From: Exiguobacterium aestuarii
GTDB taxonomy: Bacteria > Bacillota > Bacilli > Exiguobacteriales > Exiguobacteriaceae
Reading direction: 5' to 3'
Assembly: GCF_020171655.1 (NCBI RefSeq)
Contig: NZ_JAIVAC010000002.1
Span: 248,001-312,000 of the forward strand
DNA length: 64,000 nt
Position 1 is the first letter of the stretch. Each line of letters starts with the position of its first letter. Under the pieces are notes generated by a model, which worked only from the letters and a program-made list of their open reading frames with translations, did not search any database and had not been told where the DNA came from. Both the position numbers and the translations under genes were made by a program. Positions 1 through 7,373 of the stretch are shown here, piece by piece.

Positions 1-527
1 ATTTTCGTCGCGGCAATCGGTTCGTCCGATGTCCGTCCGTCCATGATGAGCGGGAACCATTCCCGTAGCTGATTCGGATCGTCCGATAAGACCATGCCTT
101 CAAATAACGGATTCGTTGTGAGCGCTTCCAAACGGCGTTTCAAGAAATCGACATTCTTTTCCCCTTGGACCATGCTCATATGTGGAATCGAACGAATGAA
201 GGCACCCGGATTTTCAATCAATCCTTGCTTGACGAGATGTGCCCAAAACTGGCGTGAGATTTGGAATTGCTCGTTGACGTTGACCGCTTTGGAAATATCA
301 ATCGTCCCATCCGCGTTCTCCGTTGTATAGTTTAATTCGCAAAGTGCGGCATGTCCCGTACCTGCGTTATTCCATTCGTTTGAACTTTCTTCCCCTGCTG
401 CATCGAGCTTTTCGAACACTTTGATGTTCCACTCCGGTACGAGCTCTTTAAAGAGTGAACCGAGCGTTGCGCTCATAATGCCTGCCCCAATTAAAATGAC
501 GTCTGTTCTCGTTTGCGTACTGCTCAT
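1..527 (-). CDS. mqo: Malate:quinone oxidoreductase, N-terminal part (3' end lies outside the window)
   Basis: Membrane-associated FAD enzyme that oxidises malate to oxaloacetate and passes electrons to the quinone pool. The visible N-terminal ~175 residues begin [20 protein letters not shown], an FAD-binding Rossmann motif with GxGxxS-type spacing. They continue with the family hallmark [19 protein letters not shown] and later [13 protein letters not shown]. The ATG at 527 follows a GGATGGGG-type ribosome binding site. The reading frame stays open to base 1, so the rest of the gene lies upstream in window coordinates. It is divergent from the small gene at 719. Identification is by recognised Mqo motifs. 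Confidence 0.93.
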   Translation of the reverse strand, partial: MSSTQTRTDVILIGAGIMSATLGSLFKELVPEWNIKVFEKLDAAGEESSNEWNNAGTGHAALCELNYTTENADGTIDISKAVNVNEQFQISRQFWAHLVKQGLIENPGAFIRSIPHMSMVQGEKNVDFLKRRLEALTTNPLFEGMVLSDDPNQLREWFPLIMDGRTSDEPIAATK

Positions 528-599
528 GAAAACCCCATCCTTATCCCCTGAATTTTTTGTCATACAACCGAAGAATCCCCATTCCTCAATCATATATTT

Positions 600-621
600 T
601 ATAATCGTTATACCGATTATA
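600..621. promoter_or_regulatory. Perfect 8-bp inverted repeat in the mqo/DUF2691 divergent intergenic region
   Basis: TATAATCG (600-607) and CGATTATA (614-621) form a perfect palindrome around a 6-base spacer. It lies 73 bases upstream of the mqo start and about 98 bases upstream of the divergent gene. The arms contain TATAAT-like sequence, so the site could be an operator overlapping a -10 element. It does not match the Fur, PerR or CcpA consensus. The binding factor is unknown. Confidence 0.35.
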
Positions 622-718
622 ACTCTTTTGTGATGAATGATAAGGGTTATGTATGATTTTTTGTGCTGAAACTTTTTATGAAATTGTCATGATTCCTTGA
701 AACGAAGGAGGTGTTCTT

Positions 719-1177
719 GTGAGACGCGGTCTAAGTTTTACAATCCCTAATCAATACCGTCATTTTTTACAAGATATTTTGACTCCTATCCCTCTCGACC
801 AATATCAATGGAAGGTAATTGATGAGGAATCCTATGTTGTGAAAGATGAACAACTTGACTGTTTGTTGTTTCCGAAGTCGACCATTATCAATGGTCGACA
901 ACTCAATGAACGGATCACTCAACAACACTATTTGATTTTTGTTGATATAAAAGCGTTCCACTCTAATATGTCCTCGGAAATCGTAACGTATGAAGATTTT
1001 CTACATAGCACGTGCGAGTTTGTGCTACTTGTAACGGACAGTCAGTACGTGACGATATACTGTAAAGACCAAGAGATGCTCAACTCCCTCTACGAAAATG
1101 CTTTTTTGCATGAATTCGAAGAGATTGCATACATCACAAGTCATAATGACTCGATGACACGCTTATCTTGCTGGTAA
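719..1177 (+). CDS. DUF2691-like small protein of unknown function
   Basis: 152-residue soluble protein starting MRRGLSFTIPNQYRHFLQDI. The opening pattern (RGxSFxIPNxYxxFLxxIL) resembles Firmicute DUF2691 proteins as I recall them. There is no signal peptide or membrane segment. The GTG start at 719 has a strong AAGGAGGTG site 6 bases upstream. It ends only 27 bases before the phosphatase at 1205, so the two are probably co-transcribed. Function is unknown; the family assignment is from memory of the motif and moderately sure. Confidence 0.7.
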   Translation: MRRGLSFTIPNQYRHFLQDILTPIPLDQYQWKVIDEESYVVKDEQLDCLLFPKSTIINGRQLNERITQQHYLIFVDIKAFHSNMSSEIVTYEDFLHSTCEFVLLVTDSQYVTIYCKDQEMLNSLYENAFLHEFEEIAYITSHNDSMTRLSCW

Positions 1178-1204
1178 TTGAGCATTTCAAAAAGGAGAAT
1201 CCAC

Positions 1205-1747
1205 ATGTCCACACTCTATCTGATTCGTCACTGCTCGGCCTCCGGTCAAGAACCTGACGCACCACTCACGGAAGCGGGTCACGAACAAGCACACCTGCTC
1301 CTTGATTTCTTTCGTGAAATCCCGATTGACCGGATACTCTCAAGCGACTACACCCGAGCGGTCGCTTCGGTCACACCTCTTGCCGAAGCCCACCAACTTC
1401 CAATCGAACGTGAACCGTTGTTACGAGAGCGTATTCTGTCTGATGGACCGCTCGAAGACTGGCTGACACCGCTACGTCAGTCGTTCATCGACCCGACGTT
1501 CAAGTTGCCTGGTGCTGAATCTGGTGAGGAAGCGACTCAGCGAATCATGCAAGTGATCGAGCGTGTCCAGTCTCAACATGGCTCGATACTACTCGTGACT
1601 CACGGTAATCTGCTTGCGCTCCTCTTACAACGGCTTGATCCTAAATATGACTTTGAAACATGGCGTACGATGCGTAATCCAGACGTCTATCGTCTCGATT
1701 TAAGTAACGAAGAGCCCGTCATCAAATGCATATGGCCACATAAATAA
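1205..1747 (+). CDS. Histidine phosphatase (phosphoglycerate mutase-like) family protein
   Basis: 180-residue cytoplasmic phosphatase of the branch-1 histidine phosphatase superfamily. It has the N-terminal LIRHC motif (catalytic His phosphorylated during turnover), a substrate-pocket Arg in SSDYTRAVAS, a central acid region (LLRER) and the second catalytic His in LVTHGNLLALL. The first core residue after RH is Cys rather than the usual Gly or Ala. The chosen ATG at 1205 has AAAGGAGAA upstream; an in-frame TTG at 1178 is less likely. A terminator follows immediately. The substrate cannot be told from sequence: sugar phosphates, alpha-ribazole phosphate or small phosphoesters are all possible. 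Confidence 0.85.
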   Translation: MSTLYLIRHCSASGQEPDAPLTEAGHEQAHLLLDFFREIPIDRILSSDYTRAVASVTPLAEAHQLPIEREPLLRERILSDGPLEDWLTPLRQSFIDPTFKLPGAESGEEATQRIMQVIERVQSQHGSILLVTHGNLLALLLQRLDPKYDFETWRTMRNPDVYRLDLSNEEPVIKCIWPHK

Positions 1748-1772
1748 GCCGCCTCGACATGAGACGGCTTTT
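1746..1772 (+). terminator. Rho-independent terminator after the histidine phosphatase gene
   Basis: Stem of AAGCCG and TC pairing with GA and CGGCTT around a GACAT loop, followed by TTTTATTATT. It overlaps the stop codon of the + strand gene. It lies just before the 3' end of the convergent degV gene and may serve it too. Confidence 0.75.
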
Positions 1773-1773
1773 A

Positions 1774-2637
1774 TTATTTCTCCACGAAGAACATCGAAAT
1801 GGCTCCGAGACCAACGTGTGTCCCGACCGAGACCCCCATCTGCATGAGGTAAATCTCACCTGTGAAATCTGTTTCGGTTTCAAGCTTCGCTTTTAAGTTC
1901 TCGGCAATCCGCTGATCGGATGTGTACCCGATGATTACGAAATTCGTGATGTCCGGATTCACGCGCTTCACGAACTCGTCCGTATAATGCTTCAACACTC
2001 TACGTGTGCCTCGCTCTTTGGCAACAATGGCACCTTTCCCGTTCTTCATGCTCATAATCGGTTTCACCATGAGTAGTTTTCCGATGATGGCACTCGCGTT
2101 CGAGATGCGCCCACTCTTGATCAAATGGTCCAAGTCATCAACGGACAAGAAATGCTTCACGTTCGTCTTATACGTCTCGTTAAAATCAACGAGCTCTTCG
2201 AACGTCGCACCGGTTTCACGCATTTGCGCGCTCTTTAACAACAACCAGCCGCTGCCGTGACTCATCGATCGGGAATCGACGACATGGATTTTCACTGTTG
2301 ATTCGGGATGCGCCTCTTCGAAGTACTCTTTCCCGATGACCGCTGACTGATACGAGCCGCTCGTGCCACTCGACATGCAGATACATAGAATCTCTTCATG
2401 CCCGGCCGCGACCGCATCTTCCATCAACTTTAAAAATGTCGCCGGACTCGGCATCGCCGTGGTCGGGAATTCCGGGAGCGCTTCCAACATTCCGTAAAAA
2501 TCATCCGGCTGGATATCCACCCGGTCCTGGTAAGACATATTGTTCATCGTAATGATCAACGGCGCGACCCCGATGTTGTACTGTTCAAGCACTGCATCTG
2601 ATAAGTCACACGTTGAATCTGCTAGTAATTTAATCAT
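1774..2637 (-). CDS. DegV family fatty-acid-binding protein
   Basis: About 287 residues. It begins MIKLLADSTCDLSDAVLEQY, the conserved DegV opening, and carries the lipid-contacting SSGTSGSYQSA segment. DegV (FakB-type) proteins bind a free fatty acid and present it to the FakA kinase to make acyl-phosphate for phospholipid synthesis. The start at 2637 has GGAGGAA 5 bases upstream; an upstream in-frame Met at 2649 would sit on top of this site and is rejected. It appears monocistronic. The particular acyl-chain preference cannot be read from sequence. Confidence 0.9.
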   Translation of the reverse strand: MIKLLADSTCDLSDAVLEQYNIGVAPLIITMNNMSYQDRVDIQPDDFYGMLEALPEFPTTAMPSPATFLKLMEDAVAAGHEEILCICMSSGTSGSYQSAVIGKEYFEEAHPESTVKIHVVDSRSMSHGSGWLLLKSAQMRETGATFEELVDFNETYKTNVKHFLSVDDLDHLIKSGRISNASAIIGKLLMVKPIMSMKNGKGAIVAKERGTRRVLKHYTDEFVKRVNPDITNFVIIGYTSDQRIAENLKAKLETETDFTGEIYLMQMGVSVGTHVGLGAISMFFVEK

Positions 2638-2753
2638 ACATTCCTCCAAAAACCTTCTCCATAAGTGACGGGAATCATCCTACAACTTCGTCGATTCAGA
2701 CGTCACGATAGGACCTCCTTTAGTGTAGCAGATTTGGAGGGGGAAATGTTTTT

Positions 2754-3236
2754 TTACTGGGTTTGATGTGCGACTTGTTTCTCGTGGTGTAAGAGCCATT
2801 CTTTTCGCCATAATCCACCGGCATACCCTGTCAATTTCCCGTTCGATCCGATGACACGATGACAAGGCACGACGATACTCAGTTTGTTGCGTCCATTCGT
2901 CGCCCCGACTGCCCGAACAGCCGTAGGTCGCTTCACACGACGGGCGAGTTCACGATATGATGTCGTCTCCGCAAAAGGAATTGTTTGTAACGTACTCCAC
3001 ACATCCCGCTGGAACGGCGTGCCTACTTGTTCAATGGGAAAGGTGAACGTCATCCTATCCCCTCGAAAATATGCATCGAGCTCCTCCTTACACTGTCGCA
3101 ACACATCAGGTACATTCGGTTCAGGTAATTGCGCCACTTCGCGTTCAACGAATAAGATCGACTGGATGATTTTCTCGGTCCCAACGATTTCAATCACGCC
3201 AACCGGTGTCTCCATGTCTAATTTATACGTCTCCAT
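2754..3236 (-). CDS. ogt: Methylated-DNA--[protein]-cysteine S-methyltransferase
   Basis: 160-residue suicide repair protein that transfers O6-alkyl groups from guanine to its own cysteine. The active-site signature IVVPCHRVIGSNGKLTGYAG is intact, the helix-turn-helix segment (TSYRELARRV) precedes it, and the C-terminal WLLHHE is present. It starts at ATG 3236 with GGAGGT upstream and overlaps the 3' end of alkA by 14 bases, so it is the last gene of an adaA-alkA-ogt operon. In B. subtilis the corresponding genes are adaA, adaB and alkA. This protein plays the AdaB/Ogt role. Confidence 0.95.
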   Translation of the reverse strand: METYKLDMETPVGVIEIVGTEKIIQSILFVEREVAQLPEPNVPDVLRQCKEELDAYFRGDRMTFTFPIEQVGTPFQRDVWSTLQTIPFAETTSYRELARRVKRPTAVRAVGATNGRNKLSIVVPCHRVIGSNGKLTGYAGGLWRKEWLLHHEKQVAHQTQ

Positions 3237-4116
3237 ATAATGACCTCCATAGATAGAATGTCGCGTATGCTTCCCAACCTTGCCAGCGCTCCCCGTATCG
3301 TTTCACTTCTTCAATCGTCGGCTTTTCAGGCGTACCTAATTGATGCTGAATCGCTTGATGCAATCCGACATCCGCGACCGGAAAGGCTGATGCGTCTTGA
3401 AAACACTTCATCAACACATAGTCCGCCGTCCAAGCCCCGACACCTCGTATGGAAAGCAAGCGTTGACGAATATCAGATGAAGATTGCGACTGTAGCGCCG
3501 ATTTTGATAATGTCCCACCTGTTATTTCCCGTGCAATATCAATAACATACTCCGCTTTCCTTCGACTAAACTGAAGCTCTCGTAACGCTTCCGGCTCAAG
3601 CAGGGCGACTCGTTCCGCACGTGGGAACGTCCAGTACGTTCTTCCCTCGATGACTCGCTGTTCGCCATATCGTTCCACGAACCGCCGCTTGATTGTATAG
3701 GCGAAGGAGAGCGTGATTTGTTGCCCGATGATGGCCCATGTAAGCGCCTCGAACAAATTTGGGAAACCAATAATTCGTAACCCACGATGTGCTTCAACCA
3801 AAGGAGCCAGCAATTCATCCTCTGCCCCCATCGCCTCAAACGGTGTGAGGTCACGATCAAGGTCTAGCCAGTCACGAACCTCACGTTCAATGCTTTCTGT
3901 TTCCGTATCCGAGACGTCATCGACCGGGAACAGGATACGAATGTGGTCTTGCTCTCCTTGAAGTTCGACGAGGATCAGGCGTTCCCCGATTCGCATCAGC
4001 TTTTGAACTACTTTGTCCGTCGTGACATGGAGTACCTCTTGTTCGGACCGACTTAAAAAGACGAGACACTCATGAAAATCAAACGGTTGTGGAACGTCTA
4101 GTAGCAAATCGTTCAT
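3223..4116 (-). CDS. alkA: DNA-3-methyladenine glycosylase II (AlkA type)
   Basis: 297-residue base-excision glycosylase that removes alkylated purines such as 3-methyladenine. It has an N-terminal AlkA_N-like domain. The helix-hairpin-helix GPD region reads LLSIRGVGAWTADYVLMKC, and the catalytic Asp follows in FPVADVGL. The start at 4116 has AAAAGGAGGGG upstream and overlaps the adaA stop by 4 bases (ATGA), indicating translational coupling. A longer frame to 4152 would begin inside adaA and is not favoured. The gene is middle of the alkylation-repair operon, so expression should rise with methylated AdaA. Confidence 0.93.
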   Translation of the reverse strand: MNDLLLDVPQPFDFHECLVFLSRSEQEVLHVTTDKVVQKLMRIGERLILVELQGEQDHIRILFPVDDVSDTETESIEREVRDWLDLDRDLTPFEAMGAEDELLAPLVEAHRGLRIIGFPNLFEALTWAIIGQQITLSFAYTIKRRFVERYGEQRVIEGRTYWTFPRAERVALLEPEALRELQFSRRKAEYVIDIAREITGGTLSKSALQSQSSSDIRQRLLSIRGVGAWTADYVLMKCFQDASAFPVADVGLHQAIQHQLGTPEKPTIEEVKRYGERWQGWEAYATFYLWRSLYGDV

Positions 4117-4661
4117 ATGTCCCCTCCTTTTCGATACATATTCGGTGTGCACCCTTTCACTTGACGGAAGACACGGTAAAAATTCGATGGCGTTTGAAAC
4201 CCGACCTCATAGCAGACTGTCAGATTGCTCATCGTGGTCGTTCGTAATAAATAAGCTGCCTTGTCGATGCGAAGTCGTTCCAATAGCTGCCTTGGCGTCG
4301 CTCCTGTCGCTTGGGTAAATGTCCGCTCCAAATGGAACGGGCTCAGTTGGACATGTTCGGCAATCTGTTCGAGGCGAATCGGCTGTTTATAATGTTCCAT
4401 CAGATACACGGTCACTTGTTGTACGAGTGCTCGGTGTGGGGCATGCTCGACTTCCGGCTGGCATCGCTTGCACGGTCGGAATCCTTTCGCTTCTGCCTCT
4501 TGTTTTGTGATGTAAAAATCAACATTCTCTTTTTTTGGTTTGCGGGAACGGCACGATGGTCGGCAATAGATTCCCGTCGTCTTCACGGCCGTATAAAATA
4601 ACCCATCATACGTCGCGTCACAAGCGAGCACTTTCGCCCACTTTTCTTCAAATGTCAGCAT
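4113..4661 (-). CDS. adaA: AdaA-type methylphosphotriester-DNA methyltransferase / AraC transcriptional activator
   Basis: 182 residues. The N-terminal Ada zinc domain carries the four zinc cysteines as GIYCRPSCRS and FRPCKRCQ. The first of these is the methyl acceptor for phosphotriesters. The C-terminal AraC-type double helix-turn-helix (LEQIAEHVQLSPFHLERTF, then a second helix ending VGFQTPSNFYRVFRQ) activates the regulon when the protein is methylated. The ATG at 4661 is preferred because GGGG lies 7 bases upstream; a GTG at 4667 overlaps that site. It is the first gene of the adaA-alkA-ogt operon and presumably autoregulated. Confidence 0.93.
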   Translation of the reverse strand: MLTFEEKWAKVLACDATYDGLFYTAVKTTGIYCRPSCRSRKPKKENVDFYITKQEAEAKGFRPCKRCQPEVEHAPHRALVQQVTVYLMEHYKQPIRLEQIAEHVQLSPFHLERTFTQATGATPRQLLERLRIDKAAYLLRTTTMSNLTVCYEVGFQTPSNFYRVFRQVKGCTPNMYRKGGDI

Positions 4662-4752
4662 GTCCACACCCCTCTCTTACTCTCACTGTAGCAAATATAA
4701 AATCAACTTTTCGTCCTCTTTCTTGCGCTTACAATCCCCTCTTTTGAAACGT

Positions 4753-4780
4753 TTTACAGATTTCAGTCGTATCCTATAGT
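4753..4780 (+). promoter_or_regulatory. Candidate sigma-A promoter for mprF
   Basis: TTTACA (4753-4758) and TATAGT (4775-4780) are separated by 16 bases and lie 53 bases before the mprF start. A short inverted repeat (CTGTCA at 4800-4805, TGACAG at 4812-4817) follows in the expected leader and could be an operator or a small hairpin. Confidence 0.5.
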
Positions 4781-4833
4781 ACGATTTAGTCAGAAGACAC
4801 TGTCAGCCATATGACAGATAAGGAGAAAATCTC

Positions 4834-7326
4834 ATGCGCACTCGGTTTTCATGGAAACAATTAAAATGGCTCATCCCTATAGCGTTAATCGGATTGATTT
4901 TAATCCAGAGCGGACAAGAGTTGAAAGATCTCTCGCTTGCGACCGCCTTCACGACATTGAAACAACTGACCGGGTGGGAACAGTTCACACTTATTCTACT
5001 CGGTGGATTCGCCGTCTTGACGATGACCGGCTACGATTACTTTTTACTACGCTCGTTACACATTCAATTACCGAAGCGAAAAGTCGTGCAAACGGCATGG
5101 ATCACGAACTCGATGAACGGGATGCTCGGATTCGGTGGGGTGATCGGGATCGCCCTTCGTACTTCCCTGTACCGTCCTTATACAGACACAAAACGTTTGC
5201 TCCGTGCAATCGGCTGGATGACACCGACACTCATCAGCGGTCTTTCGATCCTCTCCATCGGTGTGCTTCTCGGGATTTTTCCAGCAGGTGCACTCGTCGG
5301 GACGAAACCTTGGATTTGGCCGGTGTTGCTTGCGGTGAGTGCAATGCTCCCGTTTTACTTGTTCGTCACCTCACGCCGCTCAAACGTCGGTTGGTCCACG
5401 TTGATCGGATACACGCTGACTTCACTTGCGGAATGGGTCACCGCAGGACTTGTCGCCATCTACGCGTTATCGTTACTCGACGGGTCGACCTCGTTCGTGC
5501 AACTCTTTGGTGTATTCGTCGTCGCGACGGTCGTCGGTGTCGTCTCCCTCGTTCCAGGGGGTGCCGGAACGTTCGATTTACTATATCTTGTCGGAATGAC
5601 ACAATTGGGGATTCATCAAGACATTGTCCTCTCCTCTTTGATCATCTACCGATTCGTCTATTTCGTCGTTCCTTTTTTGATTGGACTCTTTCTCGCGGCC
5701 ATCGCGTTCGGGGACCAGGTCGTCAAACAAATCGAATATCGACCAATCATCGGATCTTCTTATGAGATCGGGACCGTCGTATGGCGCATCGTTTCCCGGA
5801 CACTCGCGAAGATTGGGCGCTTGACCGGGAGTCTTATCGCCTTGATGAGCAGTCTATTGATTTGGTTCCAGACACTTCTCCCGAGTGTGACACCACTCTA
5901 TGAAGTGAATCGCTGGTTCGAGTGGATTGGAACGCTCTTCTTATTGAGTGCCGGACTTCTCATGTTCCTGTCCGTATATGGCATGTATGTGCGGACAAAG
6001 CGAACGCTCTGGTTGCTCAATACGGCGTTCATCTGGGCGACCATCGGGGTCATCGCTCGAGGCTTGAACTTATTTGAGACATTCGTCGTCATCGGTTTCG
6101 CTGCTTTCGTCTGGTTGACACGAAAACGCCACGTCCGATACCGCTCGATTTTAACGACCGGTCGTCTCATTCGAAACCTGTTCTACGTTTTGCTGTATGT
6201 GGGTTCTCACGCCCTCTTGCTGCAGTCGTTCGCACGTACCGACGACTTGTTCTTCACATCACATCAGGCCGGTTGGTTGACGGTGTTCCTTCTCCTCTTC
6301 ACGTCGCTCGTGGCAAGTGCACTCCTGCTCTTGTTCGACCGCTGGAAGCGTCCGGCGCTTGGCGAAGCATACGATGAAGATCGAATCAGACAGTTTCAAT
6401 CAACACAGCACACATCGAGTAGCTTTGACTTGGCCCATATGGCAGATAAGCGTTTCTATATGAACGAGACTGGAAACGCGTGTCTCTTATTTGCGACAGC
6501 GCGGAACCATGCGATTGTTCTTGGAGACATCCAAGGTGAACGACAGGCCGCAACTGAACTGTTAACGCGTTTCATTGAAGATGCGGACCGGATTGGGTAT
6601 ATTCCTTTATTTTATCAAATCACACCGAATTGGATGCCGCGCCTTCATGATGCCGGCTTCACGTTCTTCAAACTTGGGGAAGAGGCGACGATTGACGTTT
6701 CGACCTTCTCATTGTCCGGCAAGAAGCGTGCAAATATGCGCTCCCTCTACAATCAATTTGAGAAGAAAGGAATCACATTCGAGATCGTCTGTGAACCGAG
6801 CCTCCTGTTATTAGAGGAGTTAAAAGATATCTCAGATGAATGGATTGGAAATCGAAATGAGAAAGGATTCTCTCTCGGTTTCTTTGACTACGAAACATTA
6901 AGACGTTATCCGATTGCTCTGTTACGGGACGCGGACGGTGTCGTCGTCGCCTTCATTTCGTTACTCCGAGGGAATGGGATCCTTTCAATCGATTTGATGC
7001 GTTCGAAAAATGAAGCACCATCTGGAGCAATCGAGGTGTTGATTCTTCACATCATCGAATGGGCGCGTGCGCAAGGTTATGAACATGTCGGACTCGGCGT
7101 GGCACCACTTGCCGCCGTTGGTGAGCAGACGTTCTCCCATTGGCCAGAGCGCGTTGCCGCCGATATTTTTGAAAACATCAGCTACATCTATCCGTTCAGC
7201 GGATTACGACAGTTTAAGCAAAAGTTCAAACCGTCGTGGGAAGGGCGTTATCTTGCGTTCCGTCAACGTCGGAAACTCTTGCCGTCAATCTTACGGACGG
7301 CACGGTTGATTAGTCGAAAACGTTAA
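4834..7326 (+). CDS. mprF: Bifunctional phosphatidylglycerol lysyltransferase / flippase MprF
   Basis: 830-residue integral membrane protein; family members are usually 840-880 residues. The N-terminal half (about residues 10-500) is a run of hydrophobic helices forming the flippase module, with the conserved SLVPGGAGTFD segment near residue 240. The C-terminal third (about 530-820) is the soluble DUF2156 synthetase domain that transfers lysine from lysyl-tRNA to phosphatidylglycerol. It includes FYQITPNWMPRLHDAGF and the FKQKFKPSWEGRYLA terminus. Lysinylated lipid lowers surface charge and confers resistance to cationic peptides. The ATG at 4834 has AAGGAGAA upstream. Monocistronic, with a strong terminator. 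Confidence 0.95.
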   Translation: MRTRFSWKQLKWLIPIALIGLILIQSGQELKDLSLATAFTTLKQLTGWEQFTLILLGGFAVLTMTGYDYFLLRSLHIQLPKRKVVQTAWITNSMNGMLGFGGVIGIALRTSLYRPYTDTKRLLRAIGWMTPTLISGLSILSIGVLLGIFPAGALVGTKPWIWPVLLAVSAMLPFYLFVTSRRSNVGWSTLIGYTLTSLAEWVTAGLVAIYALSLLDGSTSFVQLFGVFVVATVVGVVSLVPGGAGTFDLLYLVGMTQLGIHQDIVLSSLIIYRFVYFVVPFLIGLFLAAIAFGDQVVKQIEYRPIIGSSYEIGTVVWRIVSRTLAKIGRLTGSLIALMSSLLIWFQTLLPSVTPLYEVNRWFEWIGTLFLLSAGLLMFLSVYGMYVRTKRTLWLLNTAFIWATIGVIARGLNLFETFVVIGFAAFVWLTRKRHVRYRSILTTGRLIRNLFYVLLYVGSHALLLQSFARTDDLFFTSHQAGWLTVFLLLFTSLVASALLLLFDRWKRPALGEAYDEDRIRQFQSTQHTSSSFDLAHMADKRFYMNETGNACLLFATARNHAIVLGDIQGERQAATELLTRFIEDADRIGYIPLFYQITPNWMPRLHDAGFTFFKLGEEATIDVSTFSLSGKKRANMRSLYNQFEKKGITFEIVCEPSLLLLEELKDISDEWIGNRNEKGFSLGFFDYETLRRYPIALLRDADGVVVAFISLLRGNGILSIDLMRSKNEAPSGAIEVLILHIIEWARAQGYEHVGLGVAPLAAVGEQTFSHWPERVAADIFENISYIYPFSGLRQFKQKFKPSWEGRYLAFRQRRKLLPSILRTARLISRKR

Positions 7327-7363
7327 AAAACAGGAATTTCTCACGAGGAGAAATTCCTGTTTT
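7325..7363. terminator. Bidirectional terminator between mprF and the GH16 gene
   Basis: A 12-bp perfect stem (CAGGAATTTCTC at 7331-7342 with GAGAAATTCCTG at 7348-7359) around ACGAG, flanked by an A-run on the left and TTTT on the right. It serves the two convergent genes. Confidence 0.85.
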
Positions 7364-7373
7364 ACGTATAATC

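Noticed and set aside
4851-5765. 304-codon open frame overlapping mprF on the same strand
   Set aside because: It lies wholly inside mprF in another frame, its translation is rich in Arg and His with no domain, and mprF has full-length family motifs.
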